Source of the DNA: Macrococcus capreoli
GTDB lineage: Bacteria > Bacillota > Bacilli > Staphylococcales > Staphylococcaceae
Length of the DNA: 50,906 nucleotides
Reading direction: 5' to 3'
Assembly (NCBI RefSeq): GCF_025628935.1
Contig: NZ_JAOTIS010000017.1
Coordinates: forward strand, 1 to 50,906
Of this stretch, positions 28,176-37,893 are shown piece after piece (position 1 is the stretch's first letter; the number at the start of each line of letters is the position of its first letter). The notes under the pieces were generated by a model that was not told the origin of the DNA, did no database searches, and was given only the letters and a program-made list of their open reading frames with translations. A program made the position numbers and the translations under genes.

Positions 28176-28619
28176 TTACCCCTCTATTTCATAAGTCTTT
28201 TCAAACTGTTTAAGCAATTTCCAGACACGAAACATGATTGTATTGCGTGATTCAATCGCTTGACTTAAATCACTTTGCGCAGCGCCATCTACTTGCGCCA
28301 TCTTTTCTATTATATGTATGAAATCAGTAATTTCCGTTTGTTGCGTTTCTGTTGTAATCACATATCCCGCAATCATTTCAATAAATTGATTGTTATCCAT
28401 TTCAGTAATATACGTACCTTCTCCGCGACGCGTCTCGATAACGCCTAACATTTCAAGGGCGCGTAATGCTTCTCGAACACTCGAGCGACTAATATTAAGA
28501 TTATCACTTAAATAACGTTCTGACGGTAACTTGTCCCCGGCCGTTAAATTTTTAGTCTTTATAATGTCATTAATAGCAGTAATCACTGCATTAAAGCCTT
28601 TGTTTGGTATAGGATTCAC
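28176..28619 (-). CDS. Short GntR/FadR-type transcriptional regulator
   Basis: A 147-residue protein with an N-terminal GntR winged helix (about 10-75; [23 protein letters not shown] and ending EGTYI). Only about 70 residues follow, where a full FadR-subfamily member has an FCD effector domain of about 150, so ligand sensing may be absent or carried by a reduced domain. GTG start (28617-28619) behind AAGGAGGT. It precedes accD by 4 nt. In Bacillus and staphylococci I recall a malic enzyme gene between dnaE and accD. A FadR-type palindrome follows its own promoter, suggesting autorepression together with accDA. Confidence 0.85.
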   Translation of the reverse strand: MNPIPNKGFNAVITAINDIIKTKNLTAGDKLPSERYLSDNLNISRSSVREALRALEMLGVIETRRGEGTYITEMDNNQFIEMIAGYVITTETQQTEITDFIHIIEKMAQVDGAAQSDLSQAIESRNTIMFRVWKLLKQFEKTYEIEG

Positions 28620-28642
28620 ACCTTTACCTCCTTATCGTCAAT

Positions 28643-28672
28643 AAAAAAACCTTAGTGGTCAGACCACTAAGG
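28643..28672 (-). terminator. dnaE terminator that doubles as a GntR-type operator
   Basis: An 11-bp perfect palindrome (arms CCTTAGTGGTC, one central base, 28650-28672) is followed on the minus strand by seven U. It is a good terminator for dnaE. Its centre, TGGTCTGACCA (28656-28666), is also an exact FadR-subfamily operator (TGGT-N3-ACCA), sitting about 4 nt after the gntR -10. Confidence 0.8.
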
Positions 28673-28675
28673 AAT

Positions 28676-28704
28676 ACTATATCAAAAATATTATTATTTG
28701 AAAA
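28676..28704 (-). promoter_or_regulatory. Promoter of gntR-accD-accA
   Basis: The -35 TTTTCA (28699-28704), 17-nt spacer and -10 TATAGT (28676-28681) with an upstream TGA make an extended -10. It begins two bases after the dnaE stop, and the palindrome occupies the first transcribed bases. Confidence 0.6.
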
Positions 28705-28705
28705 G

Positions 28706-31700
28706 TTAAATTAATCGAATATCCTGCATCTCATAATCCGCCATAAATGATTGCAGTTGTGAATGATGAATAAAACCGACCGTTGTTGCCTGCCGCTGTT
28801 CAAAATCAATCACTTCAATATCACCGGTCGTTTGTAACAACGCCGCGTTAACAATGGGCACTCTCACAAAAAGTTGCTTTGCTCGTTGATGCATTTGGTT
28901 GATAAATTGATCTACTGCAATACATTCATTCACGATTAACTGTTTATCTTTCTTCTGGTCAAATTTGCCTTTAATAATAATCGGTTGATTCGTTTGAAGC
29001 AGCGTTTCATACTGATAAAATGTCGTTGGAAAACAAACTAAATCAATATGCTGTATACCATCCATCGCATTCACAAAAGCCATCGGTTGACCTTTCTTCG
29101 TACGAATGCGTCTAATGTCCTCAATCCAGACTAATATATAGTGATCATTTAATTGTTGACTGATTCGGTACAAGGGTAAATATTGCAGTTTATTAAATAA
29201 CGATTCGATTGGGTGCTTCGAAATATAGAAACCTAAATATTGCAGTTCATAATGGGCTTTCTGGTCATCTGACATCTCTTCATGATAATGATATGTTTTC
29301 TTTTTATTTAAACCGAGCGACTCTAAAAAGTTCATTTCACCGAAAGCTTCTTTTTCAACATCAAGAATCGCATCAAGCGAAGCGAGTAACGTTGCTCTGT
29401 TTTGTTCGAATGTATCAAAAGCACCGACATGAATTAACGCTTCTAATAACGCTTTGGATTTCACACGTTTTGGAATACGCGCACAAAAATCATATAAGTC
29501 TTTATATGGTCCTTTCCTGCGTTCTTCAACAATTTCAACAACACTTTTGTAACCTACACCTTTTATCATTCCGAGTGACATCATTATACCGTCTTTTTGT
29601 GCTTGATAATACCAGCCAGCACGATTGATATCAGCCGGATAAATTTGTATTAGACGCGACTTTATTTCAGAGATGATTTCTCGTGTCTTTGTTTCAACGC
29701 CGATTTGATTACTTAAAGTCGCTGCATAGAAAATATTTGGGTAATGCACTTTAAAATACATCATCACATAAGATACTTTCGCATAAGCGACTGCATGGGC
29801 TTTGTTAAAACCGTAATTTGCAAATTTAAGAATTAACTCGTAAATCGCAATAGCATCTGCCTCAGAATAACCGTTAGCCATACTGCCATTAACAAAGTGC
29901 TGTTGTTCTTCAATTAACGTTTGATGGTTCTTCTTACTCATCGCACGACGTAATATATCCGCTTCACCATATGAAAATCCAGCAAATTTATTGGCGATTT
30001 GCATGATTTGCTCCTGATAAATAATGACACCATACGTTGGTGCTAAAATTTCTGATAAATCTTCATGCAATAAATGTACATCTTGTTGTTGATGACGACG
30101 TGCAATATATACTGGAATTTGTTCCATCGGCCCTGGTCGGTAAAGACTTAGCACTGCAACGATGTCATCAAATGTCTCAGGTTTCAGTCGTTTCAATACG
30201 TTACGAATGCCATCCGACTCTAACTGAAATATGCCCATCGTATCCCCTAACGAGAAATACTGGAATACTTTCTTATCATCTAAAGGGATATCTTCAATAT
30301 TAATTGTCTTACCATACTGTTTTTTGATTTGACGTAATATATTATGAATAATCGTTAAATTACGCAATCCAAGAAAGTCTATTTTAAGTAAGCCGACTGC
30401 TTCCACTTCTGTCATATTCCATTGTGTTAACGGATATTCTTCTCCCATAATTAACGGAACATAATCCGTTAACAGTTTATCGTGAATAATCACCCCTGCT
30501 GCATGTGTCGACGTATGACGCGGTAAATCTTCTAACGATTTCGCAATGGTATACCATTTTTTTCGACGTGAATTATAATCGATGAACCGAGAGAATGCGT
30601 CATCTTCATAAGCTTCCGTTAAATTATGAAATCCATGACTTAGTAATTGGCTCGCTTCTTTCAATTCTCCTTCTGAGAACTGTAGAATTCGACCGACATC
30701 ACGCATTACAGCACGCATTGATAAATGTCCGAACGTCACAATGCCACTCACATTAAATGCACCGTATTTATTGATGACGTATTCAATGACTTTGTCACGT
30801 TGCGTATCTTCAAAGTCAATATCAATATCCGGCATCGTTACACGTTCCGGGTTTAAAAAGCGTTCAAACAGTAAATCATGTGCAATCGGATCGATGGTCG
30901 TTATATTTAATACGTAACTCACTAAAGAACCACTTGAAGACCCCCTGCCAGGTCCTACTAATATATTGTTAGATTTAGCGAAATGAATTAAGTCACTTAC
31001 AATAAGAAAGTAATCTGCAAATCCCATATGACAAATTACATCATATTCATATTTTAAACGTGCATCGTATCGTTCATCGAACTGTGGTAACTTCATCTTT
31101 CCTTTATTAAGTAGCTTCAGTAAATAATCTTCGCTCGTCATATTGTCTGGAACAGGGAACTTCGGTAAATGCGACGCCGTTTCAAACACAACATTGCATT
31201 GGTCTGCAATGTCATGTGTTGCGCGGATAACATCTTCTGCTATCCCGAGATCAAGCAGAATTTCTTCAGTTTTTAAATAATGCGTGCCCGATTTCAATTG
31301 CACAGTTTCTAACGCTATTTTTTTATTATCATCTATTGCCTTTAGGATACTTAAATCAACAATCCCATCCGGCGTTAAATAGCGTACATCGTCTAAGTAC
31401 ACTTGTCGCGCATGAAATGAGCTTGTATGACAAACATAGTAATCATGGTTTTGCACAACGAAATGTCCTTGAAGTTCATTTAACTGCTTATAAATGATGA
31501 TGAGATCTTCCCCATACTGATTCAGCACTTCAGGTGAGATTTTCCACATTTTTTTCAGCTGAATGCGAGACGATAACTGCATTAAATTCTTAAATCCATT
31601 ATTGTTCTTTGCGAGTAAGACCGTATGACAATCATCAATTCCATCGGTCACGATAACTTCCATGCCAATAATCGGTTTTAAGCCATGACGCATACAATTG

Positions 31701-31852
31701 GCATAAAATGATTGCACACCAAACAATACATTCAAATCAGTAATCGCGACTGCTGTCTGACCAAGCGCTTTTACGCGTTCGATAAGTTGCTCAATTCTTA
31801 TAGTAGAATGCAGTAAATCAAATGATGAATGAATATTTAAATGTACAACCAT
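28706..31852 (-). CDS. dnaE: DNA polymerase III alpha subunit DnaE
   Basis: Second replicative polymerase of low-GC Gram-positives; extends RNA primers before PolC takes over. The 1048 residues start with a PHP domain (MVVHLNIHSSFDLLHST). The polymerase core has GPGRGSSSGSLVSY and PDIDIDFED with catalytic Asp residues; finger motifs, a helix-hairpin-helix region (IKGVGYKSV) and a C-terminal OB-fold follow. Length is near the S. aureus enzyme. It lies 28 nt after nrnA, probably cotranscribed, and ends at the 28650-28672 terminator. Confidence 0.96.
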   Translation of the reverse strand: MVVHLNIHSSFDLLHSTIRIEQLIERVKALGQTAVAITDLNVLFGVQSFYANCMRHGLKPIIGMEVIVTDGIDDCHTVLLAKNNNGFKNLMQLSSRIQLKKMWKISPEVLNQYGEDLIIIYKQLNELQGHFVVQNHDYYVCHTSSFHARQVYLDDVRYLTPDGIVDLSILKAIDDNKKIALETVQLKSGTHYLKTEEILLDLGIAEDVIRATHDIADQCNVVFETASHLPKFPVPDNMTSEDYLLKLLNKGKMKLPQFDERYDARLKYEYDVICHMGFADYFLIVSDLIHFAKSNNILVGPGRGSSSGSLVSYVLNITTIDPIAHDLLFERFLNPERVTMPDIDIDFEDTQRDKVIEYVINKYGAFNVSGIVTFGHLSMRAVMRDVGRILQFSEGELKEASQLLSHGFHNLTEAYEDDAFSRFIDYNSRRKKWYTIAKSLEDLPRHTSTHAAGVIIHDKLLTDYVPLIMGEEYPLTQWNMTEVEAVGLLKIDFLGLRNLTIIHNILRQIKKQYGKTINIEDIPLDDKKVFQYFSLGDTMGIFQLESDGIRNVLKRLKPETFDDIVAVLSLYRPGPMEQIPVYIARRHQQQDVHLLHEDLSEILAPTYGVIIYQEQIMQIANKFAGFSYGEADILRRAMSKKNHQTLIEEQQHFVNGSMANGYSEADAIAIYELILKFANYGFNKAHAVAYAKVSYVMMYFKVHYPNIFYAATLSNQIGVETKTREIISEIKSRLIQIYPADINRAGWYYQAQKDGIMMSLGMIKGVGYKSVVEIVEERRKGPYKDLYDFCARIPKRVKSKALLEALIHVGAFDTFEQNRATLLASLDAILDVEKEAFGEMNFLESLGLNKKKTYHYHEEMSDDQKAHYELQYLGFYISKHPIESLFNKLQYLPLYRISQQLNDHYILVWIEDIRRIRTKKGQPMAFVNAMDGIQHIDLVCFPTTFYQYETLLQTNQPIIIKGKFDQKKDKQLIVNECIAVDQFINQMHQRAKQLFVRVPIVNAALLQTTGDIEVIDFEQRQATTVGFIHHSQLQSFMADYEMQDIRLI

Positions 31853-31880
31853 AGCTTCACCACTTTCCTTTCACGGTTAC

Positions 31881-32837
31881 TCAATTTTTCATTGAAGCAT
31901 AAACTAATAACTTTAAGTCATTAAATAATACTTCTAATTCATCCTTACTATAAACAGATGCCCCACTTGCGAGTGGATGACCACCGCCATTATATTGAGC
32001 GGCAAGTTCATTAATCACTACACCTTTACTGCGTAATCGTACACGTATTTCTGATGTCTCATCAACCGCAAATGCCCACGCCTGTATACCTTGCGTATCT
32101 GCTAAGCTGTTAACAAATAATGAGGCCTCGTTCGCAGAAATATCAAACTGTTCTAGTACGTCCTTCGTAATGAAAATGGTTCCGACACTTTGTTCAAATT
32201 GAAAATGTTGCAGTACATAACCCTGGAAACGAATCGACTTTAAATCACGCTGCTGCATCTCATTAATCATTTGTGTGTGATCGATGTCATATGTTAACAG
32301 TTCCGCTGCAATCGCCATCGTTCTACTCGTCGTATTATTAAATAAGAAACGGCCAGTATCTCCTACAATTCCAATATATAAACAACGCGCTACGTCTCTC
32401 GTTATTAAGTCATTGCCAAAGCCTATATCATTTAATATTTCATAAATCATTTCACTCGTTGATGAACTCTTTGTATTAACAATATTAACTTGCCCATACT
32501 GATCTACTGGTGGATGGTGATCGATCTTAATTAATGTTTGACATAATTGATAGCGTTCGTCATCAATGCGCGGTGCATTTGCTGTATCGAGTACGAGTGC
32601 CAATGCATCTTTAAACACATCATCTTGTACTTTATCCATCTCTCCAATAAAGCGTAAATTGTCTACTGTAGTGCCCACCGCATAAACGCGTTTATTCGGA
32701 AATAGTTTCTGTATTGCATATTTCAATCCAAGTTGTGACCCGAGCGCATCCGGATCTGGACGCACATGCCTAAATATTATAATGGTTTCGTGTGCATTAA
32801 TGGATTCGATTAATTGACTTATTTGTTGTTTATTCAT
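31881..32837 (-). CDS. nrnA: NrnA: nanoRNase / pAp phosphatase
   Basis: DHH-DHHA1 phosphoesterase that degrades 2-5 nt RNA oligomers and dephosphorylates 3'-phosphoadenosine 5'-phosphate. N-terminal RHVRPDPDALGSQLG and IDHHPPVDQ supply the metal-binding Asp and His residues; the C-terminal DHHA1 ends with AQYNGGGHPLASGAS. Length 318 matches Bacillus NrnA. It is divergent from ytpI and directly upstream of dnaE, the order also found in Bacillus. Confidence 0.94.
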   Translation of the reverse strand: MNKQQISQLIESINAHETIIIFRHVRPDPDALGSQLGLKYAIQKLFPNKRVYAVGTTVDNLRFIGEMDKVQDDVFKDALALVLDTANAPRIDDERYQLCQTLIKIDHHPPVDQYGQVNIVNTKSSSTSEMIYEILNDIGFGNDLITRDVARCLYIGIVGDTGRFLFNNTTSRTMAIAAELLTYDIDHTQMINEMQQRDLKSIRFQGYVLQHFQFEQSVGTIFITKDVLEQFDISANEASLFVNSLADTQGIQAWAFAVDETSEIRVRLRSKGVVINELAAQYNGGGHPLASGASVYSKDELEVLFNDLKLLVYASMKN

Positions 32838-32859
32838 AATTTCTCCTTAGTTTGTTTGA

Positions 32860-32887
32860 TTTACAGTTTAGAAAGATATGCTATAAT
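32860..32887 (+). promoter_or_regulatory. Promoter of ytpI
   Basis: The -35 TTTACA (32860-32865) and perfect extended -10 TATAAT (32882-32887, preceded by TGC) are 16 nt apart. Confidence 0.8.
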
Positions 32888-32910
32888 CTTTTAAGACTGG
32901 AGGTTTAAAG

Positions 32911-33264
32911 ATGGAAACGATTTATCCTTATATTATTATGATTACCGTAACGGTAATGATATTTTCTTTAATGTTCACGATTTACAATATTGCCAAATAT
33001 TTTAGAGAAGTGAGAGAAGTAAGACGCGCATGGTATCGAGCACGTGCAAGACAATGTTTCGCAATCTTTATGGTTGCCTTTGCATGTAACCAATTATTAT
33101 TATTCCCAAGATTATTAACTTATGTTATTTGCGCGTTATTAATTGCTTATGCCATTTACAATTATCAATATGCAATTAAAGCTAAAAAACACTTTGAAAG
33201 CCATTTTGATGATGAAGATGCAGCATGGGAAGCATTACGCAAAAAACAACAGTTACGAAGATAA
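32911..33264 (+). CDS. ytpI: YtpI-family membrane protein of unknown function
   Basis: A 117-residue protein with three hydrophobic segments (about 6-28, 46-64 and 66-86) and charged ends; basic REVREVRRAWYRARARQ lies between the first two and an acidic-basic tail at the C-terminus. It matches the small YtpI family, conserved next to nrnA and ytoI in Bacillales; function unknown. It has its own promoter and GGAGG SD and converges with ytoI on a shared terminator. Confidence 0.85.
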   Translation: METIYPYIIMITVTVMIFSLMFTIYNIAKYFREVREVRRAWYRARARQCFAIFMVAFACNQLLLFPRLLTYVICALLIAYAIYNYQYAIKAKKHFESHFDDEDAAWEALRKKQQLRR

Positions 33265-33268
33265 GTAA

Positions 33269-33305
33269 AAAGAGATTGAGACGATTGTCGCCTCAATCTT
33301 TTTTT
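33269..33305. terminator. Bidirectional terminator between ytpI and ytoI
   Basis: AGATTGAG and CTCAATCT form an 8-bp core stem (33273-33280 with 33292-33299) flanked by A-rich and T-rich tracts, so it can stop transcription in both directions between the convergent genes. Confidence 0.85.
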
Positions 33306-34631
33306 TTAATAATAATGTTCAATCACTTGTAGTATCGTCATCGCTTTGGCAACTGCGACATTATTTTGTAATATCGAAATTTCCATCTTCGCAAACTTAC
33401 GTCCCATATCTAATAAATTCACTTCAACATCTAATACAGAATCAATCTGGACCGTTCGAATAAAGAAGATATTAATGCTATCAATTAAAACATCTCCACG
33501 AATATGTTTCTTCATATGGAATTTTACCGTCTCCTCTATGATTGCCAAAAATACCGATTTACTTAAACTGCCATATTGGTTCGACATTTGTGGTGTGATC
33601 TGTATAGAAATCTGGTCATTATTAAATTTCATCTTCTTTAATATTTGGTCGTTAAAAGTATCGCCCATATGGGGTTGACGATCAGCAGATTGCATTGCTT
33701 TCAATACATCTTCTCTTGAAACAATTCCAACTAGATTGTTATAACGCGATACGACAGGTAACAATTCAATGCTTTCCCAAATCATAATATGCGCACAACT
33801 TGCAACTGTTGTATTGAGATTGACAGTTACTGGCGACTTCGTCATGACTTTTTTTATCTTTTCAGATGGATTCTGATTAAAGATATCTTTGCTTGTGACC
33901 ATCCCACTCAGTTTATTGTTAGCGTCTAATACTGGAAATCGCGTATGTTTAGAGCTTTCAGATAACGCATGCCAATCACTAATGGAGTCACTTTCTCTTA
34001 AATAACTTGTTTCATCAAGCTTAATTAATATATCTTGTGCGGTTAATACTTCTTTCTTAATAAGCTGGTCATAAATAGCACGGTTGATCATATTGGCCAC
34101 TGCGAATGTATCGAAATTAGATGAAATAATCGGTAAGCCCAACTGATCAGATAAATTCTTTACTTCTTCTGTCGTATCAAATCCACCCGTGACAAGCACT
34201 GCTGAACCTCGACTTAATGCAAGCTTTTGTACTTCTACACGGTTCCCTACAATTAGCAATGTATTTTCCCCGAGATATTTACTCACATCTTCAATTTCCA
34301 TCGCACCGATTGCGAATTTCGTTAATGATTTATGAAGACCACTACGTCCACCAAGTACTTGCCCATCAATAATATTAACGATTTCTGCAAAAGTTAAACG
34401 GTCAATTGAATTTCTCGTTTTCTTCTCTATCCTCACTGTACCAACACGCTCGATTGTCGATACAATCCCATTATTTTCTGCTTCTTTTATCGCGCGGTAT
34501 GCCGTTCCTTCTGATACGTTTAAATCTTTCGCAATTTGTCGAACAGATATTTTACTACCTACTGAAAGACTTGAAATATGCGCAATGATTTGTTCATGTT
34601 TAGTCAATTTGCCACCTAGTTTCTCTGTCAT
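33306..34631 (-). CDS. ytoI: YtoI-type HTH-DRTGG-CBS-thioesterase protein
   Basis: A 441-residue modular protein: N-terminal winged-helix (about 8-65, IRQIAKDLNVSEGTAYRAIK), DRTGG domain (about 75-185, AVLVTGGFDTTEEV), two CBS motifs (about 195-310, MTSKDIF and IVSREDVL) and a C-terminal hotdog thioesterase-like domain (about 335-440). CBS pairs usually sense adenosine nucleotides. The family is conserved in Bacillales beside nrnA but its target is not known to me. It starts 7 nt after ytkL and shares the bidirectional terminator with ytpI. Confidence 0.88.
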   Translation of the reverse strand: MTEKLGGKLTKHEQIIAHISSLSVGSKISVRQIAKDLNVSEGTAYRAIKEAENNGIVSTIERVGTVRIEKKTRNSIDRLTFAEIVNIIDGQVLGGRSGLHKSLTKFAIGAMEIEDVSKYLGENTLLIVGNRVEVQKLALSRGSAVLVTGGFDTTEEVKNLSDQLGLPIISSNFDTFAVANMINRAIYDQLIKKEVLTAQDILIKLDETSYLRESDSISDWHALSESSKHTRFPVLDANNKLSGMVTSKDIFNQNPSEKIKKVMTKSPVTVNLNTTVASCAHIMIWESIELLPVVSRYNNLVGIVSREDVLKAMQSADRQPHMGDTFNDQILKKMKFNNDQISIQITPQMSNQYGSLSKSVFLAIIEETVKFHMKKHIRGDVLIDSINIFFIRTVQIDSVLDVEVNLLDMGRKFAKMEISILQNNVAVAKAMTILQVIEHYY

Positions 34632-34638
34632 TTATTCC

Positions 34639-35322
34639 TTAAAGTGTTACATGATGCCCCGCTTCTAATATTGCGACAGGACTTTTAACTTGCGCTTTAA
34701 ACGCCTCTACATCTACTTCAATATACGGGAAAGTATTATAATGTATCGGTACTGTTAATTTCGGTTGAATGAATGTATTAATGGCATAAGCCGCATCATC
34801 AATCCCCATCGTAAAGTTGTCACCGATAGGAACGAAACAAACATCGACTGGATGACGTTCTGCGATTAATTTCATATCTGAGAATAATCCTGTATCACCA
34901 CAATGATAAATCGTTTTACCGTCCACTTCGATAATTAAGCCACATGGCATTCCAAAATAAATAATATTGCCGTTATCGTCATATAATGAATTACTGTGAA
35001 ATGCTTGAACATATTTAACTGTACCAAAGTCGAATTGCCACTTTCCTCCAATGTTCATTGGGTGTGCATTATCAACACTTTGACCATTTAAATACGATAC
35101 AAGTTCCGGTGTCGCAACGACTGTCGCTTGCGTACGTTTCGCAATCTCAATCGTATCTCCAATATGATCTCCGTGACCATGTGTCAGTAAAATAAAATCA
35201 GCTTCCACAGTTGATGCATCTAAATCTGATAGTTTATTTCCTGTGATGAATGGGTCAACTAAAACCTTCTTACCATTATGCTCAAAAGAAATACATGATT
35301 GTCCGTGAAAAAATATGTCCAT
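34639..35322 (-). CDS. ytkL: UPF0173 metal-dependent hydrolase (YtkL)
   Basis: A 227-residue metallo-beta-lactamase-fold hydrolase. Metal ligands are visible in [21 protein letters not shown] and the late PIHYNTFPY. Substrate unknown; the family lies next to ytoI across Bacillales. The ATG at 35320-35322 follows GAGAGGTG. The open frame extends 53 codons further back but has no SD there, and it would run through a good -10 (TATAAT 35354-35359) and into the divergent promoter, so I reject it. It is cotranscribed with ytoI. Confidence 0.92.
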   Translation of the reverse strand: MDIFFHGQSCISFEHNGKKVLVDPFITGNKLSDLDASTVEADFILLTHGHGDHIGDTIEIAKRTQATVVATPELVSYLNGQSVDNAHPMNIGGKWQFDFGTVKYVQAFHSNSLYDDNGNIIYFGMPCGLIIEVDGKTIYHCGDTGLFSDMKLIAERHPVDVCFVPIGDNFTMGIDDAAYAINTFIQPKLTVPIHYNTFPYIEVDVEAFKAQVKSPVAILEAGHHVTL

Positions 35323-35353
35323 AATTAACACCTCTCCACATTTTGTTATCCTC

Positions 35354-35431
35354 ATTATACATGATAATAGTTTGAATGAAAAAGATTGAAAGGAACAAAT
35401 CATTGAATATTCTTTATAACTTGCATAAACT
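35354..35431. promoter_or_regulatory. Divergent promoters of ytkL and the Xaa-Pro dipeptidase
   Basis: Minus strand: -10 TATAAT (35354-35359) with -35 TTTTCA 17 nt upstream. Plus strand: -35 TTGAAT (35403-35408), 17-nt spacer, -10 TAAACT (35426-35431). Confidence 0.6.
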
Positions 35432-35461
35432 AAAGGTATCGAGAAAAGAAGGAGCATCAAT

Positions 35462-36532
35462 ATGAAGCAAACATTAATCAACTTACAACAATTAATGAAA
35501 GAACAATCTATTGCATATGCATGGATTACAACACCAGATAATATTAATTATTATAGCGGATTCTTATCAGATCCACATGAGCGTTTAACTGCATTATATA
35601 TTACGCAGGATAATGCCATGCTAGTAGTACCTAACATGGAAGTTGAAGATGCAGTCAATGCATCTGGACTCAACACAATTGGCTATTCTGACACTGAAGA
35701 TGCGTTTGAAGTTGCGAAGCTTAACTTAAAATTCCCTGATAATGCGGTATTATATATCGAAGAAGAACATGTTACAGTGAAACGTGAAAAAGCATTGTAC
35801 ACTACTTTTAAACCAACATCACTTGCATCAATCGATCAAATTATTAAAGATATGCGCAACATTAAAACTGCTGAAGAAATTACAATTCTTAAACAAGCAG
35901 CACAATATGCAGATAAAGCACTTGAACTTGGTGTCAGTCAGTTAAAGACAGGCGTCACTGAAAAAGAAGTAGCGCAATATCTTGAATCAGAAATCTTAAA
36001 AATTGAAGGTATCAGCGGCATGAGTTTCAGTACGACTGTGTTATTTGGAGATCATACAGCAAGTCCTCACGGGACACCAGGCAATCGTCAACTTAAAAAT
36101 GATGAATACGTTCTATTCGATTTAGGTGTCATCTACAATGGCTACTGCTCAGATATAACGCGTACAATCGCATTCGGTAACCCACCTGCATTCCATCAGG
36201 AAATACATGCAATCGTTACTGAAGCGAATAACCGTGCAATACAAGCAGTGAAACCTGGTGTTAAAGTAAGTGATATTGATGCCATCGCACGTGACTATAT
36301 TGCTGAAAAATGTTACGGTGAGGCATTCCCACACCGCTTAGGTCATGGATTAGGTATTTCAGTACATGAATTCCCGGATATTTCATCAGCAAATGATGAT
36401 ACATTAAAACCAGGCATGTGCTTTACAATTGAGCCAGGTATTTATTTACACGGAGAAGTAGGCGTTCGTGTTGAAGATGATATCATCGTAACAGAAGATG
36501 GATATGAAGTATTAACGCAATATGAAAAGTAA
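35462..36532 (+). CDS. pepQ: Xaa-Pro dipeptidase (M24 family)
   Basis: Cytoplasmic dinuclear-metal peptidase cleaving X-Pro dipeptides. The 356 residues have an N-terminal creatinase-like domain (1-130) and a pita-bread domain with metal ligands in [17 protein letters not shown] (two Asp), [12 protein letters not shown] (His), TIEPGIY (Glu) and VRVEDDIIV (Glu). An AAGGAG SD precedes the ATG. It is monocistronic, between a divergent promoter region and a terminator shared with ald. Related aminopeptidases (YpdF/PapA type) are the alternative. Confidence 0.9.
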   Translation: MKQTLINLQQLMKEQSIAYAWITTPDNINYYSGFLSDPHERLTALYITQDNAMLVVPNMEVEDAVNASGLNTIGYSDTEDAFEVAKLNLKFPDNAVLYIEEEHVTVKREKALYTTFKPTSLASIDQIIKDMRNIKTAEEITILKQAAQYADKALELGVSQLKTGVTEKEVAQYLESEILKIEGISGMSFSTTVLFGDHTASPHGTPGNRQLKNDEYVLFDLGVIYNGYCSDITRTIAFGNPPAFHQEIHAIVTEANNRAIQAVKPGVKVSDIDAIARDYIAEKCYGEAFPHRLGHGLGISVHEFPDISSANDDTLKPGMCFTIEPGIYLHGEVGVRVEDDIIVTEDGYEVLTQYEK

Positions 36533-36540
36533 AAAACCTA

Positions 36541-36583
36541 AAAAGGCACGAGTACAATATCAATCATTGTACTCGTGCCTTTT
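36541..36583. terminator. Bidirectional terminator between pepQ and ald
   Basis: A perfect 18-bp stem (arm AAAAGGCACGAGTACAAT, 36541-36558) with 7-nt loop, A-tract on one side and T-tract on the other, placed between convergent genes. Confidence 0.92.
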
Positions 36584-36591
36584 ACATTCAA

Positions 36592-37707
36592 TTACTTATT
36601 CAATAATGACAATGCATCTACATATTCTAAACCTTGGTCATCTGCAACTGCTTTAAATGTTACATGTCCATCTAAAGTATTAAATCCTTTAAGAATAGCT
36701 TCATTATCTAAAGCTGCTTGCTTATAACCTTTGTTTGCAATTTGTAATGCATATGGAATCGTAGCATTTGATAATGCCATCGTAGAAGTACGCGGTACAG
36801 CACCTGGCATATTTGCAACAGAATAATGTACGACATCGTGCTTAATGAATGTTGGATCATCATGCGTTGTAATACGATCAGAAGTTTCAAAAATACCACC
36901 TTGGTCAATTGCAATATCAATTACAACAGAACCAGGATTCATTGATTTAATCATTTCTTCAGTTACAAGTTTCGGTGCTTTAGCTCCAGGAATTAATACT
37001 GCACCAATAACTAAGTCTGCTTCTTTTACAGATTCTGCGATGTTAAATGGTGTAGACATTAACGTTTGTACTTGATTCCCAAATAAATCATCTAATTGTT
37101 GTAAACGAACAGGTGATAAATCTAAAATTGTAACTTCTGCACCTAAACCAACTGCCATCTTCGCAGCGTTAGTACCTGCTTGTCCACCACCGATAATCGT
37201 TACTTTACCTTTTTCAACACCTGGTACACCTGCTAATAAAATACCTTTACCGCCGTTTGTTTTTTGTAAGAATTGCGCCCCAATTTGTGTTGCCATACGA
37301 CCTGCAACTTCACTCATTGGTGATAATAACGGTAATCCTCCAGTTGGTAATTGAACTGTTTCATATGCGATACCAACCACTTTCTTTTCTAATAAAGCAT
37401 TAGTTAATGCCACTTCAGGCGCTAAATGTAAATATGTGAAAAGGATTAATCCTTCTTTAAAGTATTTAAATTCTGTTTCTAAAGGTTCTTTTACCTTTAT
37501 TACCATTTCTGTATCCCAAGCTTGTTCAACTGTTACGATTTCAGCACCTGCATCTTTATAGTCAGCATCTGTGAAATACGACCCCATACCCGCATTTGTC
37601 TCAACACGAACCGTATGACCATTCTCTACTAACGCATGTACACCTGCTGGCGTTAAACCGACACGGTTCTCGTTGTTTTTAATCTCTTTTGGAATACCAA
37701 TAATCAT
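36592..37707 (-). CDS. ald: Alanine dehydrogenase
   Basis: NAD-dependent reversible deamination of L-alanine to pyruvate and ammonium. The 371-residue product starts [19 protein letters not shown], has the Lys in the VKVKEPL-type segment [10 protein letters not shown], His in TYLHLAPE, and Rossmann motif [12 protein letters not shown]. It is monocistronic. The promoter is at 37752-37779 with a candidate cre at the start site, so repression when glucose is present is likely. Confidence 0.96.
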   Translation of the reverse strand: MIIGIPKEIKNNENRVGLTPAGVHALVENGHTVRVETNAGMGSYFTDADYKDAGAEIVTVEQAWDTEMVIKVKEPLETEFKYFKEGLILFTYLHLAPEVALTNALLEKKVVGIAYETVQLPTGGLPLLSPMSEVAGRMATQIGAQFLQKTNGGKGILLAGVPGVEKGKVTIIGGGQAGTNAAKMAVGLGAEVTILDLSPVRLQQLDDLFGNQVQTLMSTPFNIAESVKEADLVIGAVLIPGAKAPKLVTEEMIKSMNPGSVVIDIAIDQGGIFETSDRITTHDDPTFIKHDVVHYSVANMPGAVPRTSTMALSNATIPYALQIANKGYKQAALDNEAILKGFNTLDGHVTFKAVADDQGLEYVDALSLLNK

Positions 37708-37732
37708 TACTATTCATCCCCTTAATAAATTA

Positions 37733-37746
37733 TAATAACGCTTACA
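37733..37746 (-). promoter_or_regulatory. Candidate cre site at the ald transcription start
   Basis: TGTAAGCGTTATTA matches the cre core TGNAARCGNWWWCA at 13 of 14 positions (penultimate C is T), beginning near the predicted +1, the usual roadblock position for CcpA. Confidence 0.55.
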
Positions 37747-37751
37747 TGACC

Positions 37752-37779
37752 ATATTAGCACTTTAAACTAAAAAGGCAA
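37752..37779 (-). promoter_or_regulatory. Promoter of ald
   Basis: The -35 TTGCCT (37774-37779), 16-nt spacer and -10 TAATAT (37752-37757) preceded by TGC. Confidence 0.65.
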
Positions 37780-37850
37780 ATACTTTTTTGCTATTTTCTG
37801 AATAAAGCAAAAATATAAAATAAATCACTTAATTATCATTGATTTAGTGC

Positions 37851-37856
37851 TATAAT
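37851..37856 (+). promoter_or_regulatory. Extended -10 of the usp gene
   Basis: TGC followed by a perfect TATAAT, 38 nt before the start codon. No convincing -35 is present. Confidence 0.55.
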
Positions 37857-37893
37857 AAAAGTGTATAGAAGATATGAAACTGGAGGGATTAAC

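Noticed and set aside
35323-35481. 53-residue N-terminal extension of ytkL
   Set aside because: It looks like a signal sequence (hydrophobic start) but has no SD, overlaps the divergent promoters, and the family starts at MDIFFHG.
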